A DNA stretch of 64,000 nucleotides, from positions 124,001 to 188,000 of the forward strand of contig JAJCYH010000023.1 in NCBI GenBank assembly GCA_029262995.1, read 5' to 3'. Each line of letters starts with the position of its first letter. Positions within the stretch are counted from its first letter, which is position 1. The notes beneath the pieces were generated by a model. That model did not search any database. It was not told the DNA's origin and saw only the letters and a list, made by a program, of their open reading frames with translations. This stretch comes from Saprospiraceae bacterium (GTDB lineage: Bacteria > Bacteroidota > Bacteroidia > Chitinophagales > Saprospiraceae). Below are positions 62,584-64,000 of the stretch, one piece after another. The position numbers were made by a program, and so were the translations under genes.

Positions 62584-63303
62584 ATGAAAAAATTTAGCGT
62601 ACTACTTTTCGCTTTTGTTTTAGGCTCATTGTTAAGCTTAAACGCGCAAAAAAACCTTAGTGAAGGAATGATTAAAATGGAAATCACAGAGGTAAGCTCA
62701 GACAACCCTCAGGTTGCTGCTCAACTTGAAATGATGAAGGGTACTCAAACCGAATACTACTTCAATAAAGACAAATCATTGGTAAGCTCAAGTATGATGG
62801 GTGGAATGATTAAAATGTCTTATTTGTTTAATAATGCTGATGAGCATTTGACATTATTGTTTGATGCTATGGGGCAAAAAATGATGGTAGAATCAACCAA
62901 ATCAGAACGATCTGATATGGAAGCAGAACAAAATGAAGCTGCTGCAAACGTAAAAATCGTCTATGACGAGAATGATACTAAAGAAATTCTAGGATACAAA
63001 TGCATTAAAGCAAAAATTGAAAGTGAAGATGGTCAAATCCCAATGAACTTTTACATGTATGTTAGTCCCGACATTTTAGCAAGCAACAAAATGATACAAG
63101 GCCTTCAGGCCTATGAACTTAAGGGGTTTCCACTGGAAATGGTTATGGATTCAGAACAAATGTCAATGACTTTTACAACCGTTGAATTATTGGATAAACT
63201 CGACACTTCAACTTTTGTATTAAATACTACAGGTTACACTAAGATGAGTTTTGACGAATTTCAGCAATCCATGGGTGCCATGGGCGGCGGAATGGGATTT
63301 TAA
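62584..63303 (+). CDS. Secreted DUF4412-like protein
   Basis: 239-residue exported protein. Signal peptide KKFSVLLFAFVLGSLLSLNA; body with EGMIKMEITEVSSDNPQ, QTEYYFNKDKSLVSSS and ILGYKCIKAKIESEDGQIPM, resembling DUF4412, a lipocalin- or LolA-like fold. The end is Met/Gly-rich (QQSMGAMGGGMGF). Methionine is frequent throughout (MMGGMIKM, QKMMVE), so metal or hydrophobic binding is conceivable. Function unknown. A strong terminator follows. Confidence 0.8.
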   Translation: MKKFSVLLFAFVLGSLLSLNAQKNLSEGMIKMEITEVSSDNPQVAAQLEMMKGTQTEYYFNKDKSLVSSSMMGGMIKMSYLFNNADEHLTLLFDAMGQKMMVESTKSERSDMEAEQNEAAANVKIVYDENDTKEILGYKCIKAKIESEDGQIPMNFYMYVSPDILASNKMIQGLQAYELKGFPLEMVMDSEQMSMTFTTVELLDKLDTSTFVLNTTGYTKMSFDEFQQSMGAMGGGMGF

Positions 63304-63327
63304 TTTATTCATTGTTATAATAAAACC

Positions 63328-63360
63328 AAAAGCTGATCATTGTGAAAATGATCAGCTTTT
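63328..63360. terminator. Bidirectional terminator
   Basis: A 14-bp perfect stem AAAAGCTGATCATT (63328-63341) and AATGATCAGCTTTT (63347-63360) with loop GTGAA. It lies between the convergent genes ending at 63303 (plus) and 63365 (minus) and has A/T tracts on both sides. Confidence 0.9.
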
Positions 63361-63364
63361 CTTA

Positions 63365-63916
63365 TTAAATGAAACTCCATTCATCAAAATATTTTAAAAA
63401 TAATTTGGCAAGATTTTCTGCGTCTGATATTGCTCTGTGTTGAATTCCAGTAAAATCAAAACCCTCTCTTTGAATGATCTTCTTCAATGTGCCTTTAACA
63501 CTTCCTCCTTTTATTTGATCAAACTGATTTTTCAGGTTAACGTAATTATCCAACCAATCAGAATCGAGGTCATGAATAATACACTCCTCTAAAAATAACT
63601 TTTTGTCATTATTCCCCCAAGAACAAACAAAATAATCCTCATCATTCATATCACCCCATTCCTTGAATTCATCAAGTACTTTTGGAAAATCTTGAGCTCT
63701 ATCAACTTTCTCCTGATCAATAGATGTCAATTTCTTGCAAAACCCAGATAGCAGAGGATTAATTGTTGGTTTGACAAATTTTTCAAAAGACCCTAAAAAG
63801 TCTCCATATTCATTTATTCTTACAGCACCAATTTCGATTATCTCGTTGTACCCTTTTGGTGGTCGACCTAACCAACAAGTGGCTTCCAAATCGTATATGA
63901 TAAAATTTGTAGGCAT
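63365..63916 (-). CDS. ERI1/KapD-like DEDDh 3'-5' exonuclease
   Basis: 183-residue exonuclease. The DEDDh motifs are FIIYDLEATCWLG (catalytic D and E), SWGNNDKKLF (third acidic residue) and HRAISDAENLAKLF (H and D). The DLEATCW form is typical of the ERI1/KapD subgroup, whose members act on RNA ends. I chose ATG at 63916 (MPTNFIIYDLE); a TTG at 63928 would add four residues. The RNA or DNA target is unknown. Confidence 0.9.
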   Translation of the reverse strand: MPTNFIIYDLEATCWLGRPPKGYNEIIEIGAVRINEYGDFLGSFEKFVKPTINPLLSGFCKKLTSIDQEKVDRAQDFPKVLDEFKEWGDMNDEDYFVCSWGNNDKKLFLEECIIHDLDSDWLDNYVNLKNQFDQIKGGSVKGTLKKIIQREGFDFTGIQHRAISDAENLAKLFLKYFDEWSFI

Positions 63917-64000
63917 AAAATTAAGCAAGATAGGAGGATCTACTTATTGGAAGATAATTCATAATGTGTCAATTTGTTATGATAATAATAGAGAAGTTTA

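Overview
This AT-rich window comes from a free-living member of the Bacteroidota. Phylum markers seen directly are the gliding-motility ABC genes gldA-gldF-gldG, a very large secreted protein with SprB repeats and a type IX secretion (T9SS) C-terminal sorting domain, an ECF sigma/FecR/STN-TonB receptor/DUF4249 cluster, DUF3098 next to uppP, CRY-DASH, and promoter boxes of the TTTG-N19-TAnnTTTG kind used by the Bacteroidota primary sigma factor. The mix suggests a Saprospiria-like marine gliding bacterium, but that finer placement is inference. The DNA is compact: many genes overlap by 1-20 bases and several convergent pairs share their stop codons. I see no rRNA or tRNA gene, CRISPR array, prophage or insertion sequence.

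Layout. 0-5.8 kb: the start of an RluA pseudouridine synthase, a RibF-glycosyltransferase fusion, the Fe-S carriers Mrp and NifU-like with pyrF, and two divergent CBS-domain proteins. 5.9-12.8 kb: a secreted DinB-like protein, a DnaQ/GIY-YIG nuclease with a UvrC-like four-cysteine motif, NamZ-like muramidase, a helix-hairpin-helix outer-membrane protein and a helical-repeat protein. 12.9-15.2 kb: type II glutamine synthetase and HMG-CoA lyase. 15.2-20.4 kb: a complete cell-surface signalling cluster (sigma, anti-sigma, TonB receptor, DUF4249 lipoprotein). 20.4-33.6 kb: housekeeping genes (lpdA, coaD, pruA, rhomboid, rlmH, CHAP amidase, ffh, mutS, rpsP) and an uncharacterised helical protein plus an EI24 membrane protein. 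33.6-41.4 kb: the SprB-repeat surface protein, leuS and a phosphodiesterase. 41.6-47.6 kb: one tight operon ftsX-DUF3098-uppP-truB-gldA-gldF-gldG. 47.6-52.8 kb: a SCO1/cytochrome c operon, CRY-DASH, a nucleoside-permease-like MFS protein and LolD. 53-64 kb: a GT4 glycosyltransferase, MazG-like protein, a second ECF sigma operon whose second gene joins an anti-sigma-like N-terminus to an outer-membrane barrel, an LEA-like protein, coiled-coil and orphan proteins, a DUF1801 protein behind a strong terminator-like hairpin, a GTDC1/QTMAN-like glycosyltransferase, a DUF4412-like secreted protein and an ERI1-like exonuclease.

How the genes fit together. Envelope themes dominate: T9SS-exported surface protein, GldAFG, lipoprotein sorting (LolD), peptidoglycan turnover and lipid-carrier recycling (NamZ, CHAP, UppP), and two ECF-sigma modules that link the outer membrane to transcription. 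tRNA/rRNA modification genes (RluA, TruB, RlmH and the QTMAN-like enzyme) are scattered among them. I did not find an obvious new defence or mobile system. The most unusual items are the RibF-GT2 fusion, a consensus promoter that runs straight into a terminator upstream of the DUF1801 gene (small RNA or attenuator), the sigma/anti-sigma-barrel operon, and the bacterial GTDC1-like glycosyltransferase.
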